64,000 bases of DNA from Ruminococcus flavefaciens ND2009 (GCF_000621785.1 NZ_KK211346.1:387754-451753), one strand, 5' to 3'. Shown: positions 1 to 8,528, numbered from the stretch's first letter. Translations and numbers: made by a program. Notes: generated by a model not told the origin, from the sequence alone.

Positions 1-652
1 CGGTTCATTCAGAGGAGCTGCTGACCTTTCGGCACAGGGAGTTCTCTGTATCGGTCTTCCCGGTACTATCGACAACGATATTGCCTGCACAGATTATACC
101 ATCGGATTTGATACAGCTATGAACACAGCTATGGAGCTTGTTGACAAGCTTCGTGATACATCTCAGTCCCATGACAGGATCTCAGTTGTTGAGGTAATGG
201 GACGCGGAGCAGGTCACATCGCTGTAAATACAGGTATTGCCTGCGGAGCTACAGATATTATTACAAAGGAAGTTCCTTACGACATCAATGCTATTGCAAA
301 TACAATGCTGGCTAAGAAGGCTAAGGGCAAGCAGAACTTTGTTGTTATCGTTGCTGAGAGCGTTGGTCACTCACAGGAGATCGCTACTGCTCTTCAGGAG
401 AAGACAGGTATCGAGGCAAGAGCAACTATCCTTGGTCACGTTCAGCGCGGCGGCTCACCTACAGTAAGAGACAGAGTTGAAGCTACAAGAATGGGCTACT
501 ATGCAGTTGAACTCCTTGAGCAGGGTATCGGCAACAGAGTTGTTGGTATCAAGGACAGCAAGATCGTTGATTACGATATACAGGAGGCTCTGTCGATGCA
601 TAAGCCTTATGACGAGAAGCTCCACCATATTGCAGAGCAGATCGCATTCTGA
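1..652 (+). CDS. pfkA: ATP-dependent 6-phosphofructokinase, C-terminal part (5' end outside window)
   Basis: Phosphorylates fructose 6-phosphate to fructose 1,6-bisphosphate in glycolysis; a cytosolic tetramer in known family members. The frame is already open at base 2, so the start and roughly the first 100 residues lie upstream. The first visible part carries the catalytic PGTIDND motif, followed by DYTIGFDTA, EVMGRGAGH and LGHVQRGGSP, in the order expected for PfkA. A Gly rather than Lys before TIDND is the state known for ATP-using rather than pyrophosphate-using enzymes. The frame ends in TGA at 650-652 and is followed directly by a strong hairpin terminator, so it is the last gene of its transcript. 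Confidence 0.95.
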   Translation, partial: GSFRGAADLSAQGVLCIGLPGTIDNDIACTDYTIGFDTAMNTAMELVDKLRDTSQSHDRISVVEVMGRGAGHIAVNTGIACGATDIITKEVPYDINAIANTMLAKKAKGKQNFVVIVAESVGHSQEIATALQEKTGIEARATILGHVQRGGSPTVRDRVEATRMGYYAVELLEQGIGNRVVGIKDSKIVDYDIQEALSMHKPYDEKLHHIAEQIAF

Positions 653-666
653 GTATAATAAATATA

Positions 667-697
667 ATGCACCTGAGTATATCAGGTGCATTTTTTA
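667..697. terminator. Bidirectional intrinsic terminator between pfkA and the S1-domain gene
   Basis: A perfect 9-bp stem, TGCACCTGA (668-676) with TCAGGTGCA (682-690), is followed by six T on the plus strand. It separates convergent genes. The minus-strand side has only a loose T-rich tail, so it is clearest as the pfkA terminator. Confidence 0.85.
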
Positions 698-1615
698 TCA
701 GAAGACGGTTTTTATGTTTTTGCCGGATGATGCAGTGGAGTATTGCCAGAGACATATTTTGTCGTCATCTATAAAGTATTTTATAGGAAGCGGTTCGGAG
801 CTTTCTCCGCAAACGTCAACGATTATCAGCTTTATCTTCATCTTATCCGGTATTATCGCCTTAATGTAGACACTGACGCTCTGCCCTGCCTTTATGCCTT
901 CTTTGGGTTCCGCCAAACCTGCAAGATTGGGGGCAAGCTCAACAAAGACTCCATAATCTTCAATTGAACGAACTATTCCCGGCACTGTTTCTCCAGTCCT
1001 GAACTGACGTGCATTTTCCTCCCATGTGCCGAGCAGTTCCTTGTGGGAAAGGAATATCCTGCCGTTTTCGTTTTTTGTAACTACGGCTTTGATCAGCTGA
1101 CCGGCAGTAAAACGGTCGGATGGGTGGGATATTCGTGAAACTGACATTACATCTATCGGGATAAGAGAGGGCACGCCGCAGCCAATATCCACGAAGCTTC
1201 CGAACTGCTCAAGGTGAGTGACTCGTGCTTCTATTATATCACCAGGTGAGAGCTTGGATATGTATTTGTCTATACATTGAAGCTGAGCGTCTTTTCTGGA
1301 TAATACAGCAATAAGTTCGTCATCATTTCCGAGAGCGAGCTCCTTGACCTTGAAGCAGACGATTTTATTCACCCGTGATATAAGAGCAATATCACGGGTG
1401 TTTCCTTCCTTTACGCCAATGGCGCCTTCCTCGCGCGGTATAATGCCTTTTGCGCAGGGAAGATCAACGATGAGGTCATGGGAGCTTGTGCAAAGTACAG
1501 CTTTCGCCTCAAGAATAATACCCTTCTCCATAGCTTCGGCAAGACCTTCGTATGTGGATATGAGCCTCTGATTTGCTATACTTTCAAAAATGCAGCCTTC
1601 AGGTCTGTGATCCAT
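698..1615 (-). CDS. S1 RNA-binding domain protein (RpsA-like)
   Basis: A 305-residue protein with at least two S1-type OB-fold repeats. One starts near residue 125 (GDIIEARVTHLEQFGSFVDIG) and one near residue 210 (GETVPGIVRSIEDYGVFVELA). The N-terminal ~110 residues fit a degenerate further repeat (AVLCTSSHDLIVDLP... GIIPREEG). Proteins of this type bind single-stranded RNA and are annotated as ribosomal protein S1 homologues in Clostridia; a role in translation initiation is inferred only. ATG at 1613-1615 has an ACGGAGGT ribosome binding site 6-7 bases upstream. The gene may share a transcript with the small gene upstream of it (64-base gap), since no convincing own promoter was found. Confidence 0.8.
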   Translation of the reverse strand: MDHRPEGCIFESIANQRLISTYEGLAEAMEKGIILEAKAVLCTSSHDLIVDLPCAKGIIPREEGAIGVKEGNTRDIALISRVNKIVCFKVKELALGNDDELIAVLSRKDAQLQCIDKYISKLSPGDIIEARVTHLEQFGSFVDIGCGVPSLIPIDVMSVSRISHPSDRFTAGQLIKAVVTKNENGRIFLSHKELLGTWEENARQFRTGETVPGIVRSIEDYGVFVELAPNLAGLAEPKEGIKAGQSVSVYIKAIIPDKMKIKLIIVDVCGESSEPLPIKYFIDDDKICLWQYSTASSGKNIKTVF

Positions 1616-1679
1616 ATTTATACCTCCGTAATTATAAAAACTTTGTAGTTGATTATATGCACAGGAGGTGAAGGATATT

Positions 1680-2036
1680 CTACTGTGCGAACCTTATATT
1701 AAGTCCGCCCATAGCATTTAGAAATGCGATGACGTTGTCAACAGCAGCACTTCCACATATTATGCAGGTAGTGGTCTTTCTGTTTCTTGCAGGCTCGGGG
1801 ATAATGTCCTTTGACGCCGGGGACTCAATTACCGAGGTCAGGAAGTTAGTATGAGTGTTATAATAAGTGGGGATGACAGTAAATGTTGTACTTCTGCCTA
1901 TACGTTCTGCACGTTCTGAGAACCTGTTATAGATCATTTTAGCCGAATACACATAGTCCACGCTTTCCCTTATTCTCTTCATTGCGTACTCCGCAAGCTC
2001 GGGAGTTTCAAATTCAGCGGTAACTCTTGATAACAT
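1680..2036 (-). CDS. Hypothetical protein, 118 residues
   Basis: Not recognised. The N-terminal half (residues 1-55) looks like an alpha/beta domain beginning ELAEYAMKRIRES; the C-terminal half contains CIICGSAAVDNVIAFLNAMGG, a Gly/Ala-rich stretch with two Cys. There is no signal peptide and no obvious membrane segment, so it is probably cytosolic. ATG has an AGAAAGGA-type ribosome binding site. It sits 64 bases upstream of the S1-domain gene on the same strand and could be co-transcribed with it. No function is assigned. Confidence 0.6.
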   Translation of the reverse strand: MLSRVTAEFETPELAEYAMKRIRESVDYVYSAKMIYNRFSERAERIGRSTTFTVIPTYYNTHTNFLTSVIESPASKDIIPEPARNRKTTTCIICGSAAVDNVIAFLNAMGGLNIRFAQ

Positions 2037-2136
2037 AACTTTGATTTCCTTTCTGGTTTTTTGTATGTGTTCAATATGTTTGACTGGGAGTTTTTATTAT
2101 TTTTCACCAAAATGAAAAAAATATACTCCTAAAATA

Positions 2137-2165
2137 TTGATTTGAGAGCGTATTTAGGGTATAAT
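2137..2165 (+). promoter_or_regulatory. Sigma-A promoter for the DUF951-prfA-tsaC-coaE operon
   Basis: -35 TTGATT at 2137-2142, 17-base spacer, -10 TATAAT at 2160-2165; expected transcript start near 2172. This rules out the in-frame ATG at 2142 as a start codon because it lies inside the -35 box. Confidence 0.8.
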
Positions 2166-2210
2166 GAAGAATGTACGATTTTTCATTTTTTGCGGAAGGG
2201 GGATACTGCT

Positions 2211-2399
2211 TTGGATATCAGACCGGGTGATGTGCTTACTATGAAAAAAAATCATCCCTGCGGCGGAAACAAAATGTTTGTGATCCGTTCGGGAATGGAC
2301 TTCAGGCTCAGATGTATGAAGTGTGCAAGAGAATTCATGGTTGCCCGCAATAAGATAGAGAAGAGTATCCGAAACGTAAAACACGCTGATGAGGGTTAG
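2211..2399 (+). CDS. DUF951 family small protein, TTG start
   Basis: A 62-residue protein of the DUF951 family: IRPGDVLTMKKNHPCGG near the start, then IRSGMDFRLRCMKCAREFMV. Family members are small, probably nucleic-acid-binding proteins with conserved Cys residues; function unknown. The start is set at TTG 2211, which has GGAAGGGGG eight bases upstream. A longer in-frame ATG at 2142 lies in the promoter, and its translation would add 23 residues not expected for the family (usual length about 65). It is the first gene of an operon with prfA 49 bases downstream. Confidence 0.85.
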   Translation: MDIRPGDVLTMKKNHPCGGNKMFVIRSGMDFRLRCMKCAREFMVARNKIEKSIRNVKHADEG

Positions 2400-2448
2400 C
2401 TTACTGCAACGTCTTTTGTAATATTTTTAGCATTAAGGAGAATACTGA

Positions 2449-3522
2449 ATGTTTGAAAAGCTTGCATTAATGGAGCAGAAGTATAACGAGATAAGCGAAA
2501 GGCTTGCTGATCCAGAAGTCATCAGCGACAATAAGCTGTATGCACAGCTTATGAAGGAGTTCAAAAATCTTACACCTATCATCGAAAAATACAGGGAATA
2601 TAAAAAGGCACAGGCGTCCTTTGAAGAAGCAAAGGAGCTTCTGGAAGGCGGCGGACTGGACAAGGACTTCAAGGAAATGGCTCAGGCTGAGTACGATGAG
2701 TCAAGAGAGTCCATAGAGAGCACGACTCAGGAGCTTAAAGTGCTGCTCCTTCCCAAGGATCCCAACGATGATAAGAACGTTATAATTGAGATAAGAGGCG
2801 GCGCAGGCGGCGAGGAGGCTTCTCTCTTTGCAAATTCACTGTACCGTATGTATACAATGTATGCGGAAGCCAACGGCTGGAAGCAGGAGGTGCTCAGCGC
2901 CAATCCTACCGAGCTGGGCGGTTTCAAGGAGATCTGCTTCTCTATTGAGGGCGAGGGCGCATATTCCCGCCTTAAATATGAGAGTGGTGTCCACCGTGTA
3001 CAGCGCGTTCCCGAGACTGAGTCTCAGGGACGCATCCACACCTCGACAGTTACCGTGGCAGTCCTTGTCGAAGCAGACGAGGTCGAGCTTGAAATAAATC
3101 CCACGGATCTGAAAATAGACTATTTCCGCGCAAGCGGTGCAGGCGGACAGCATATAAATAAAACAGAGTCCGCTGTAAGAATAACATATCTGCCCACCAA
3201 TGTTGTGGTGGAGTGTCAGGACGAAAGAAGCCAGCATAAGAACAAAGATAAAGCAATGAAAATTCTGCGCTCAAGGATCTACGAAGCTATGCAGGAGGAG
3301 CACGACGCTAAGATCGCATCGGAGAGAAAAATGCAGGTCGGTACAGGAGACCGCTCCGAGAGGATCAGGACTTACAATTATCCGCAGGGACGTCTTACGG
3401 ATCACCGTATCGGTCTGACTATATACAGACTCGAGGATATCCTTAACGGAAATCTTGATGAAGTATTTGATGCGCTTGCTACTGCCGATCAGGCTGCCAA
3501 GCTCGCAAATCAGGAAGCGTAG
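2449..3522 (+). CDS. prfA: Peptide chain release factor 1
   Basis: Recognises UAA and UAG stop codons in the ribosomal A site and triggers hydrolysis of peptidyl-tRNA. The 357-residue length is normal for RF1. The catalytic GGQ lies at residues 232-234 ([16 protein letters not shown]), and the stop-codon-reading PxT tripeptide is PET at 188-190 in [17 protein letters not shown]2 would have SPF there, so this is RF1. ATG has TAAGGAGA seven bases upstream. It is followed after 5 bases by tsaC, a common clostridial arrangement that groups translation-fidelity genes. Confidence 0.97.
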   Translation: MFEKLALMEQKYNEISERLADPEVISDNKLYAQLMKEFKNLTPIIEKYREYKKAQASFEEAKELLEGGGLDKDFKEMAQAEYDESRESIESTTQELKVLLLPKDPNDDKNVIIEIRGGAGGEEASLFANSLYRMYTMYAEANGWKQEVLSANPTELGGFKEICFSIEGEGAYSRLKYESGVHRVQRVPETESQGRIHTSTVTVAVLVEADEVELEINPTDLKIDYFRASGAGGQHINKTESAVRITYLPTNVVVECQDERSQHKNKDKAMKILRSRIYEAMQEEHDAKIASERKMQVGTGDRSERIRTYNYPQGRLTDHRIGLTIYRLEDILNGNLDEVFDALATADQAAKLANQEA

Positions 3523-3527
3523 TTTTT

Positions 3528-4541
3528 ATGGATACAGTTTTACTTAGCGACAGGGAATCAGATCTTATAAAGGCTGCTGAGTTTATAAAAAGCGGCGAAA
3601 TAGTAGGCATACCTACTGAGACTGTCTATGGTCTCGGAGCCGATGCTTCCAATGAGGAGGCTGTGGCTATGGTATTCCGAGCCAAAGGCAGACCTGCCGA
3701 CAATCCGCTCATAGTGCATCTGGCTGATTTTTCTCAGGCTGTGAAATATACAAGTTCGATCCCAGAGCTTGCCTATAAGCTTGCGGAGAGATTTTGTCCC
3801 GGACCGCTGACAATGGTGCTTCCAAAGAATGACAGGATCCCCATGATAACCTCTGGGGGACTCGACACCGTCGGAATAAGAGTTCCTTCACACCCTGTAA
3901 TGCACAGGATAATCGAACTCTCAGGCTGTCCCATTGCAGCTCCGTCAGCTAATACCTCAGGCTACCCCAGCCCTACCTCAGCTTCTCACGTTATGCGTGA
4001 CATGAACGGAAAGATTGCGGCTGTAGTTGATGGCGGAAGCTCGGAATTCGGCGTGGAATCTACGGTGATCTCCATTGAGAGTGAAAATACCGTCAGGATA
4101 CTCCGTCCGGGCTGTGTCACCAAGGAGATGCTTTCCGAGATCTGCGACGAGGTCATTATCGACCATGCGATCCTTCACGAGCTTGAAGCAGGACAGAAGG
4201 CAGCTTCTCCGGGTATGAAGTACAAGCACTATTCGCCCAGAGCCGATATAATCATGGTAGAAGGCAGCCTTAGCAGCTTTATTTCCTATGTTGGCGAGCA
4301 CTGTGGTGATGGTGTGTATTCCCTGATTTTTGACACTGACAGGGATAATTTCCCTTACAGATATATGACCTACGGCAAAGACAGCTCCGAGCAGGCACAT
4401 CTGCTATTCCAGCGCCTCCGCGAGCTTGATGACATAGGTGCAGAGAAGGTCTATGTCCGCGCTCCCAGTCCCGAGGGAGTAGGACTTGCAGTATATAACC
4501 GCCTCATAAGGGCGGCAGGATTCGAGGTGATAAGGATATGA
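3528..4541 (+). CDS. tsaC: L-threonylcarbamoyladenylate synthase, long Sua5 type
   Basis: Makes threonylcarbamoyl-AMP from threonine, bicarbonate and ATP, the first step of t6A modification at position 37 of ANN-decoding tRNAs. The YrdC-like domain covers about residues 10-200, with IPTETVYGLGADA and KGRPADNPLIVH near the start and SANTSGYPSPTSA further on. The ~130-residue C-terminal Sua5 domain (about 220-337) makes it the long form. The TGA stop overlaps the coaE start as ATGA, so translation is likely coupled. Third gene of the DUF951-prfA-tsaC-coaE operon. Confidence 0.93.
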   Translation: MDTVLLSDRESDLIKAAEFIKSGEIVGIPTETVYGLGADASNEEAVAMVFRAKGRPADNPLIVHLADFSQAVKYTSSIPELAYKLAERFCPGPLTMVLPKNDRIPMITSGGLDTVGIRVPSHPVMHRIIELSGCPIAAPSANTSGYPSPTSASHVMRDMNGKIAAVVDGGSSEFGVESTVISIESENTVRILRPGCVTKEMLSEICDEVIIDHAILHELEAGQKAASPGMKYKHYSPRADIIMVEGSLSSFISYVGEHCGDGVYSLIFDTDRDNFPYRYMTYGKDSSEQAHLLFQRLRELDDIGAEKVYVRAPSPEGVGLAVYNRLIRAAGFEVIRI

Positions 4542-5209
4542 ACAGTCTCAACGGAGTCATGGTCGTCGGACTTACAGGTCAGACAGGGGCAGGCAAGAGC
4601 ACAGTCTCAAAGATATTTGCCTCCAACGGCTTTGCTGTCATCGACGCCGATCAGGTGGCGAGAAAAATTGTTGAAAAGGGCACAAAATGTCTCGATGAGA
4701 TAGCTGATTTCTTCGGCTCTCAGGTCATCAACGAGGACGGTACTCTTAACCGTAAGGCTCTTGCAGGCATCGTTTTCTCTGACAAGTCAAAGCTTGAAAT
4801 GCTCAATACTATCTCATATCCTTATATCACAGGCGAGATCCTTCGTCAGATCAGAGTTCACTCCATGAAGGGGGAGAAGCTCATACTTCTTGACGCTCCC
4901 ACTCTTTTTGAGAGCAGAGCCGATGATTTCTGCGAGATAATCATATCTGTTCTTGCTGATGCTGATATACGTGAAAAGCGTATCATCTCCCGTGACGGTC
5001 TAACCGCAGATCAGGCAAGAAAAAGAATGAATTCCCAGCTCAATGAGGAGTTTTTCATCAGTCACTCGGATTACATAATCCACAACAACGGAGATCTAGA
5101 TACTGTAAACGGTATCTCATGGGAAGTTTCGGGAAAGATCAGGGAACTCTTCAAAAGCAAGCAGACACCCGTCCAGTGCAGCAACTCAGCCGATATGGCT
5201 GTGCTATAA
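4538..5209 (+). CDS. coaE: Dephospho-CoA kinase
   Basis: Phosphorylates the 3'-hydroxyl of dephospho-CoA with ATP, the last step of coenzyme A synthesis, in the cytosol. The P-loop GLTGQTGAGKST is near residue 12; IDADQVARKIV and LLDAPTLFES are the family's substrate- and lid-region motifs. At 223 residues it is slightly longer than the usual ~200, from a short N-terminal lead (a second ATG lies at residue 8) and a C-terminal tail. The start overlaps the tsaC stop (ATGA). Confidence 0.93.
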   Translation: MNSLNGVMVVGLTGQTGAGKSTVSKIFASNGFAVIDADQVARKIVEKGTKCLDEIADFFGSQVINEDGTLNRKALAGIVFSDKSKLEMLNTISYPYITGEILRQIRVHSMKGEKLILLDAPTLFESRADDFCEIIISVLADADIREKRIISRDGLTADQARKRMNSQLNEEFFISHSDYIIHNNGDLDTVNGISWEVSGKIRELFKSKQTPVQCSNSADMAVL

Positions 5210-5219
5210 ATCAATATCT

Positions 5220-5260
5220 ATAGTCAACGTCGGAGTATCTATGGCGTTGACTATTAATTT
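5220..5260 (+). terminator. Probable terminator after coaE
   Basis: Ten-bp inverted repeat ATAGTCAACG (5220-5229) and CGTTGACTAT (5245-5254), extendable inward through G-U pairs, followed by the T-rich run TAATTTT. The T run is weak, and the ribosome binding site of the next gene begins only about 10 bases later, so partial read-through into the aminopeptidase gene is possible. Confidence 0.5.
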
Positions 5261-5283
5261 TCTGCGAAAGGAGAATACAATTA

Positions 5284-6687
5284 ATGGCAGAAAAAAAGGA
5301 CTCAGCAAAGAAGCTCAAAGAAAAGCTCCTTATGCAGCGTAAAAACGCTTATCACCGCATTTCTGACAAGGACCTCAAGGCTTGCGACAAGTTCTGCGAG
5401 GGCTACAAGGACTTCATGAACAAGGCGAAGATCGAGCGTGAAGCAGTTATTTATTCTATCGACCTTCTCAAGAAGAAGGGCTTTGTAGAATACAAGGAAG
5501 GTATGAAGCTGAAGGCAGGAGACAAGATCTACCGCAATAACCGCGGCAAGGCTGTTCTTGCAGCTATAATCGGTACTGCTCCCATAACAGAGGGAGTAAG
5601 GCTCTGCGCAGCTCACATCGACTCACCCAGACTTGACCTGAAACAGAATCCTCTTTATGAGGACACTGAGATGGCTCTTTTCAAGACCCATTATTATGGC
5701 GGTATCAAGAAGTATCAATGGACTACTATCCCTCTTGCTCTCCACGGTGTGATCATCAAGGCTGACGGAACAAGCATTTCCGTAAATATCGGCGAGGACG
5801 AAAAGGATCCTGTATTCGTAGTTACAGATCTTCTTCCTCATCTTGCTGCTGCACAGATGCAGAAGCCAATGGGCAAGGGTATAACAGGCGAGCAGCTCAA
5901 TATCGTTATCGGTTCCCGTCCCTTTAAGGACGATGAGGAAAGCGGTTCCGTAAAGCTTGCTATCATGAACATTCTTTTTGAGAAGTACGGTATCACTGAG
6001 GCAGACTTCATTTCCTCAGAGCTTGAGGCAGTTCCTGCGTTCAAGGCAAAGGACATCGGCTTTGACAGAAGCATGATCGGCGCATACGGTCATGATGACA
6101 AAGTGTGCGCATACACAGCACTTATGGCAACAGCTGAGTGTAAAAAGCCCAAGCATACCGTAGTTACTGTCCTTACCGATAAGGAGGAGACAGGCAGCGA
6201 CGGAAACACAGGACTCCGTTCTTCATACCTTGAGTATTTTGTAGCCGATATTGCAGAGGCTCTCGGCTCAGATGCAAGAACAGTCCTCTCGGCTTCCGAG
6301 TGCCTTTCCGCAGATGTAAACGCAGCTTATGACCCCACATTCCCTGAAGTAAATGAGCGCAACAACAGCGCATACATCAATCACGGTGTAGTTGTTACCA
6401 AGTACACAGGTGCAAGAGGCAAGGCAGGCACATCTGACGCTTCCGCAGAGTTTACAGGACGTATCAGACGCCTTATGGACGCAAAGGACGTTATCTGGCA
6501 GACAGGCGAGCTTGGCAAGGTAGATGAAGGCGGCGGCGGTACAGTTGCTGCATACATCGCAAACCTCAATGTTGATACTATAGACCTGGGAGTACCCGTG
6601 CTCTCGATGCACGCCCCCTATGAGATAGTTTCAAAGGTAGATACCTACATGGCATTCAAGGCATTTGAGGTATTCATGGCTGACTAA
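5284..6687 (+). CDS. M18 family zinc aminopeptidase
   Basis: A 467-residue cytosolic metallo-aminopeptidase of family M18 (yeast aminopeptidase I, DNPEP, bacterial ApeA). Metal-ligand segments are visible in order: CAAHIDSPRLDLK (His ligand, near residue 110), TDKEETGSDGNTG (catalytic and metal-ligand Glu, near 300), and a C-terminal SMHAPYEIVS stretch (His ligand). The family removes acidic or neutral N-terminal residues from peptides. Length matches the family. ATG 5284 follows GAAAGGAGAA. It probably forms its own transcription unit or receives read-through from coaE, and it is closed by a strong terminator. Confidence 0.92.
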   Translation: MAEKKDSAKKLKEKLLMQRKNAYHRISDKDLKACDKFCEGYKDFMNKAKIEREAVIYSIDLLKKKGFVEYKEGMKLKAGDKIYRNNRGKAVLAAIIGTAPITEGVRLCAAHIDSPRLDLKQNPLYEDTEMALFKTHYYGGIKKYQWTTIPLALHGVIIKADGTSISVNIGEDEKDPVFVVTDLLPHLAAAQMQKPMGKGITGEQLNIVIGSRPFKDDEESGSVKLAIMNILFEKYGITEADFISSELEAVPAFKAKDIGFDRSMIGAYGHDDKVCAYTALMATAECKKPKHTVVTVLTDKEETGSDGNTGLRSSYLEYFVADIAEALGSDARTVLSASECLSADVNAAYDPTFPEVNERNNSAYINHGVVVTKYTGARGKAGTSDASAEFTGRIRRLMDAKDVIWQTGELGKVDEGGGGTVAAYIANLNVDTIDLGVPVLSMHAPYEIVSKVDTYMAFKAFEVFMAD

Positions 6688-6702
6688 GCTATTATTACGA
6701 AA

Positions 6703-6746
6703 ATAAGCCATAGTGTTTCGTTATAAAGGAACACTATGGCTTTTTT
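6703..6746 (+). terminator. Intrinsic terminator after the M18 aminopeptidase
   Basis: A stem of about 13 bp, AAGCCATAGTGTT (6705-6717) with AACACTATGGCTT (6730-6742), ends in six T. Confidence 0.92.
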
Positions 6747-6747
6747 G

Positions 6748-6776
6748 TTGACTTGGTATGATTTATAATGTATAAT
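6748..6776 (+). promoter_or_regulatory. Sigma-A promoter of the GNAT gene
   Basis: -35 TTGACT at 6748-6753, 17-base spacer, -10 TATAAT at 6771-6776. A second TATAAT at 6764-6769 is too close to this -35 to be used with it. Confidence 0.8.
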
Positions 6777-6804
6777 TGATACAACACTACTATTTACGGA
6801 GAGA

Positions 6805-7275
6805 ATGATGAAAAGCTTTAATGTATATGAAATGGAATACAGCGGAGAAGCATCAGCACCGCCTGATATAAGTCTTATCCGATTCAGCGAGGAATATTAT
6901 CCACAGTATGAGCAAATATACAACGAATGCTTCTATGAAATGAGGAAGGCGCTTGATGTAAAGCCATATAATTTTTATAATGGTATAGAACAGCTGATAG
7001 ATAAAGCAGAACACATATATCTTTTATTCGATGGCAATACGATCATAGGCAGCGTAGGCTGCTTCGGCGCTGAGATAGATGATCTGATAGTTGATCGGGC
7101 GTATCAGGGCAGGGGATTTGGAAAGAAGCTTCTGTTGTGGGCGATAAACTATATACGAAGCTATACTGATAAGCCTATAACTCTCAATGCAGCACAATGG
7201 AACAACAGAGCAGTGCAGCTATATGAAAGTGCAGGCTTTGTGATAACAAAGACAGTTACAATTACCCGAAGCTGA
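6805..7275 (+). CDS. GNAT family N-acetyltransferase
   Basis: A 156-residue acetyl-CoA-dependent acyltransferase of the GNAT fold. The acetyl-CoA-binding motif A is IDDLIVDRAYQGRGFGKKLL (Q/RxxGxG/A as QGRGFG), near residues 92-111; the later NNRAVQLYESAGF is the typical motif B region. Substrate unknown. Two adjacent ATG codons (6805, 6808) follow a CGGAGAGA ribosome binding site. It is a single-gene unit with its own promoter. Confidence 0.88.
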   Translation: MMKSFNVYEMEYSGEASAPPDISLIRFSEEYYPQYEQIYNECFYEMRKALDVKPYNFYNGIEQLIDKAEHIYLLFDGNTIIGSVGCFGAEIDDLIVDRAYQGRGFGKKLLLWAINYIRSYTDKPITLNAAQWNNRAVQLYESAGFVITKTVTITRS

Positions 7276-7375
7276 CATTATGAAGAAAAATCGAAGTAAA
7301 TATTAATGAAATGTAAATTGCTTACTTAAATAATCGATAATAAATAATACATATAAAGGAATTAAATTTTTATAT

Positions 7376-7404
7376 TTGCATTAAATAGCACCTTATGCTA
7401 TAAT
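7376..7404 (+). promoter_or_regulatory. Orphan sigma-A promoter driving a candidate small RNA
   Basis: -35 TTGCAT at 7376-7381, 17-base spacer, -10 TATAAT at 7399-7404. No open reading frame with a ribosome binding site follows before the terminator at 7457-7497. Confidence 0.65.
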
Positions 7405-7410
7405 AATTTA

Positions 7411-7497
7411 TGGAAAGTCATTCTTTCATAAATGACAATCTCATATCCCCTTATTAAGAATGAGAACCTCCCCCCTAATGGCTCTCATTCTTTTTTT
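7411..7497 (+). ncRNA. Candidate small regulatory RNA with C-rich loops
   Basis: The stretch between an isolated promoter and a strong terminator would give an RNA of about 87 nt. It holds a 5' hairpin (GTCATT 7417-7422 with AATGAC 7431-7436), a single-stranded segment with UCCCC (7446-7450), and a terminator hairpin whose loop carries CCUCCCCCC (7467-7475). C-rich unpaired motifs complementary to Shine-Dalgarno sequences are the hallmark of Firmicutes base-pairing RNAs such as RsaE/RoxS; the layout is similar, but no homology is claimed. No coding potential was found. It could also be only a terminator downstream of the GNAT gene, since that gene lacks another one. Confidence 0.45.
7457..7497 (+). 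terminator. Intrinsic terminator of the candidate small RNA
   Basis: AGAATGAGA (7457-7465) pairs with TCTCATTCT (7483-7491), followed by seven T. The 17-base loop is C-rich. Confidence 0.85.
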
Positions 7498-7501
7498 CGC
7501 C

Positions 7502-7543
7502 AAAAAAAGCCCCGATCAAAGACGGAAAGCCGTCTGATCGGGG
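7502..7543 (-). terminator. Terminator of the LysR gene
   Basis: CCCCGATCA (7510-7518) pairs with TGATCGGGG (7535-7543) with an inner GACGG/CCGTC stem (7521-7525/7530-7534). Seven A at 7502-7508 give the U tract on the minus strand. Confidence 0.92.
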
Positions 7544-7548
7544 TATAA

Positions 7549-8487
7549 TTATATTTCAAGTCCTTCAACCTTATCAGCATACTCGTAAACTGCTCTGATA
7601 CAGTCAGCGATGAGTGTGCTGTTTTCGCTTGCTTTACGATAGATTATCATATCTCTGTTGAGATTATTTGCGTATGAACATTTTCTTGTTACAAGGTCGT
7701 TGTACTTCAATACCTTCTGAGACATGGGAGGTACCCACATATAGGAGTTCTTGACAGTCTTGAGCATACTTACCTGTGTACCTCTGTCATAGATAAAGAT
7801 ACGCTTTGTGGAGCGCTTGTCATCATAGTCCTGATTGATGGAGGCTCTCCTCATCATCTCAGGCTCGTCATCACCGTGGATTATCTCAGGATAATCGAAG
7901 AGAAGCTCATAGGGGATATCCTCATATTTTGCAAGAGGGTGATTCATACCCATGACTATCTGGAGGGGGAACTCCATTACAGTGCGACCAACAAGGTTAC
8001 GTGCCTTGAGACGGCTTTCGATCATGTCTGCATAAGTGCTGGGGATCCTGATGAAGCCAATATCATACTTACCTGCGCAAATATCTTCCATGACCTTGGC
8101 GGTACTTGTCTCCATAACGTGTACCTCTATCTTGTCTGTCCTTTCGGAATAGTCGCTGATGAGCTTACCCATTGCAGATGTTGCGTAGGTGGAACGAGCA
8201 GCTGCGACCTTGAGTTTGAGTTCATTCTCGGGAGTCTGAGCATAGTCTCTTTCAAGGCTTTGCATTTCGTCAACGATAGTCTGGGCTCTTGCAAGGAATT
8301 CTTCTCCCTCGGGAGTAAGGATCATGCCATTGGGAGAGCGGTTGAAGATCTGTATGCCGAGAGAAGCTTCGAGCTCCTTAAGAGCGATACTGATATTAGG
8401 CTGTGCCTGATACAGTTTTTTTGCTGCCTTAGTGATACTACCTTCTCTGGCAACAGCGATTACATATTCAAGCTGCTGAATTTTCAT
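7549..8487 (-). CDS. LysR family transcriptional regulator
   Basis: A 312-residue LysR-type regulator. Residues 1-60 form the winged helix-turn-helix (MKIQQLEYVIAVAREGSITKAAKKL... QPNISIALKELEASLGIQIFNR). Residues about 90-300 are the periplasmic-binding-protein-like effector domain. The inducer and targets are unknown; no divergent target gene sits next to it, because the neighbouring helicase runs in the same direction. It has its own promoter (8529-8557) and terminator. ATG is preceded by an AAAGGTAGGAT-type site. Confidence 0.93.
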   Translation of the reverse strand: MKIQQLEYVIAVAREGSITKAAKKLYQAQPNISIALKELEASLGIQIFNRSPNGMILTPEGEEFLARAQTIVDEMQSLERDYAQTPENELKLKVAAARSTYATSAMGKLISDYSERTDKIEVHVMETSTAKVMEDICAGKYDIGFIRIPSTYADMIESRLKARNLVGRTVMEFPLQIVMGMNHPLAKYEDIPYELLFDYPEIIHGDDEPEMMRRASINQDYDDKRSTKRIFIYDRGTQVSMLKTVKNSYMWVPPMSQKVLKYNDLVTRKCSYANNLNRDMIIYRKASENSTLIADCIRAVYEYADKVEGLEI

Positions 8488-8528
8488 AATACATCCTACC
8501 TTTATCCTTTGTCATTTTTGTGCTTAAT

